NCBI RefSeq assembly: GCF_032452875.1
Contig: NC_083883.1
Span: 53,566,698 to 53,630,697, forward strand
DNA length: 64,000 nucleotides
Direction: 5' to 3'
Origin: Bos javanicus
Taxonomy: Eukaryota; Chordata; Mammalia; Artiodactyla; Bovidae
The notes under the pieces were generated by a model that ran no database searches, was not told where the DNA came from, and saw nothing but the letters and a program-made list of their open reading frames with translations. Positions within the stretch are counted from its first letter, which is position 1, and each line of letters opens with the position of its first letter. Of this stretch, positions 63,916 through 64,000 are shown in pieces. A program made the translations under genes and the position numbers.

Positions 63916-64000
63916 TGAAGACAGAGCCTCTGTGGACAGAGACAACTGGATTTGTGGGCAAGAGAATTCCCTCTATTTCATGACTGGTGATGAAGAGTCC

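Overview
This is vertebrate nuclear DNA from a ruminant, most likely a bovid close to cattle. The evidence is the dense population of ruminant-specific retroposons: BovB LINEs, Bov-tA SINEs (tRNA-like head joined to a BovB-derived tail), dimeric Bov-A2 SINEs, CHR-type tRNA SINEs and artiodactyl L1 3' ends. Older mammal-wide MIR, L2, L1M and hAT/MER relics also occur. Nothing is prokaryotic: there are no operons, ribosome binding sites or CRISPR arrays.

Only one protein-coding exon can be supported. On the minus strand at 38157-38382 lies the N-terminal coding exon of KAZN (kazrin): 75 codons plus one base, ending in a canonical GT donor. It sits in a CpG island of about 1.2 kb (roughly 37850-39080) that is probably a promoter. 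Because KAZN reads leftwards, 1-38156 is interpreted as its following intron. The sequence from 38383 to 64000 is promoter and upstream flank, or an earlier intron for transcripts that start farther upstream. A good splice acceptor lies five in-frame codons before the ATG, so the exon may also be used internally.

Layout: 1-5500 is SINE-dense. 5500-10460 holds long unique stretches that look like conserved non-coding DNA, plus one L1 tail and L2 relics. 10460-17240 is a mosaic of BovB, CHR, L1M and MIR with nested insertions. 17240-22340 is mostly unique. 22340-31770 is mixed repeats. 31770-35320 is almost repeat-free. 35740-39860 is a repeat-poor zone centred on the CpG island. 39860-51100 is again rich in BovB, L1 and SINEs. 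51100-54940 is mostly unique with MIR and hAT relics. 54940-59880 is the most complex part: three-level nesting, a BovB with a long reverse-transcriptase reading frame inside an L1 tail, and an inverted L1 partner. 59880-64000 has MIR/L2/L1 and an AT-rich unique block that may be a conserved regulatory element.

No previously undescribed biological system was found. The most informative observations are the dual character of the KAZN exon, an upstream reading frame stopping two bases before its ATG, a tRNA-Cys-like 5' fragment inside a MIR, two retroposition scars with little more than poly(A), and an ordered stack of nested transposons. Family names are by pattern recognition; no database search was possible. 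Repeat edges are approximate except where a target-site duplication (TSD) fixes them.
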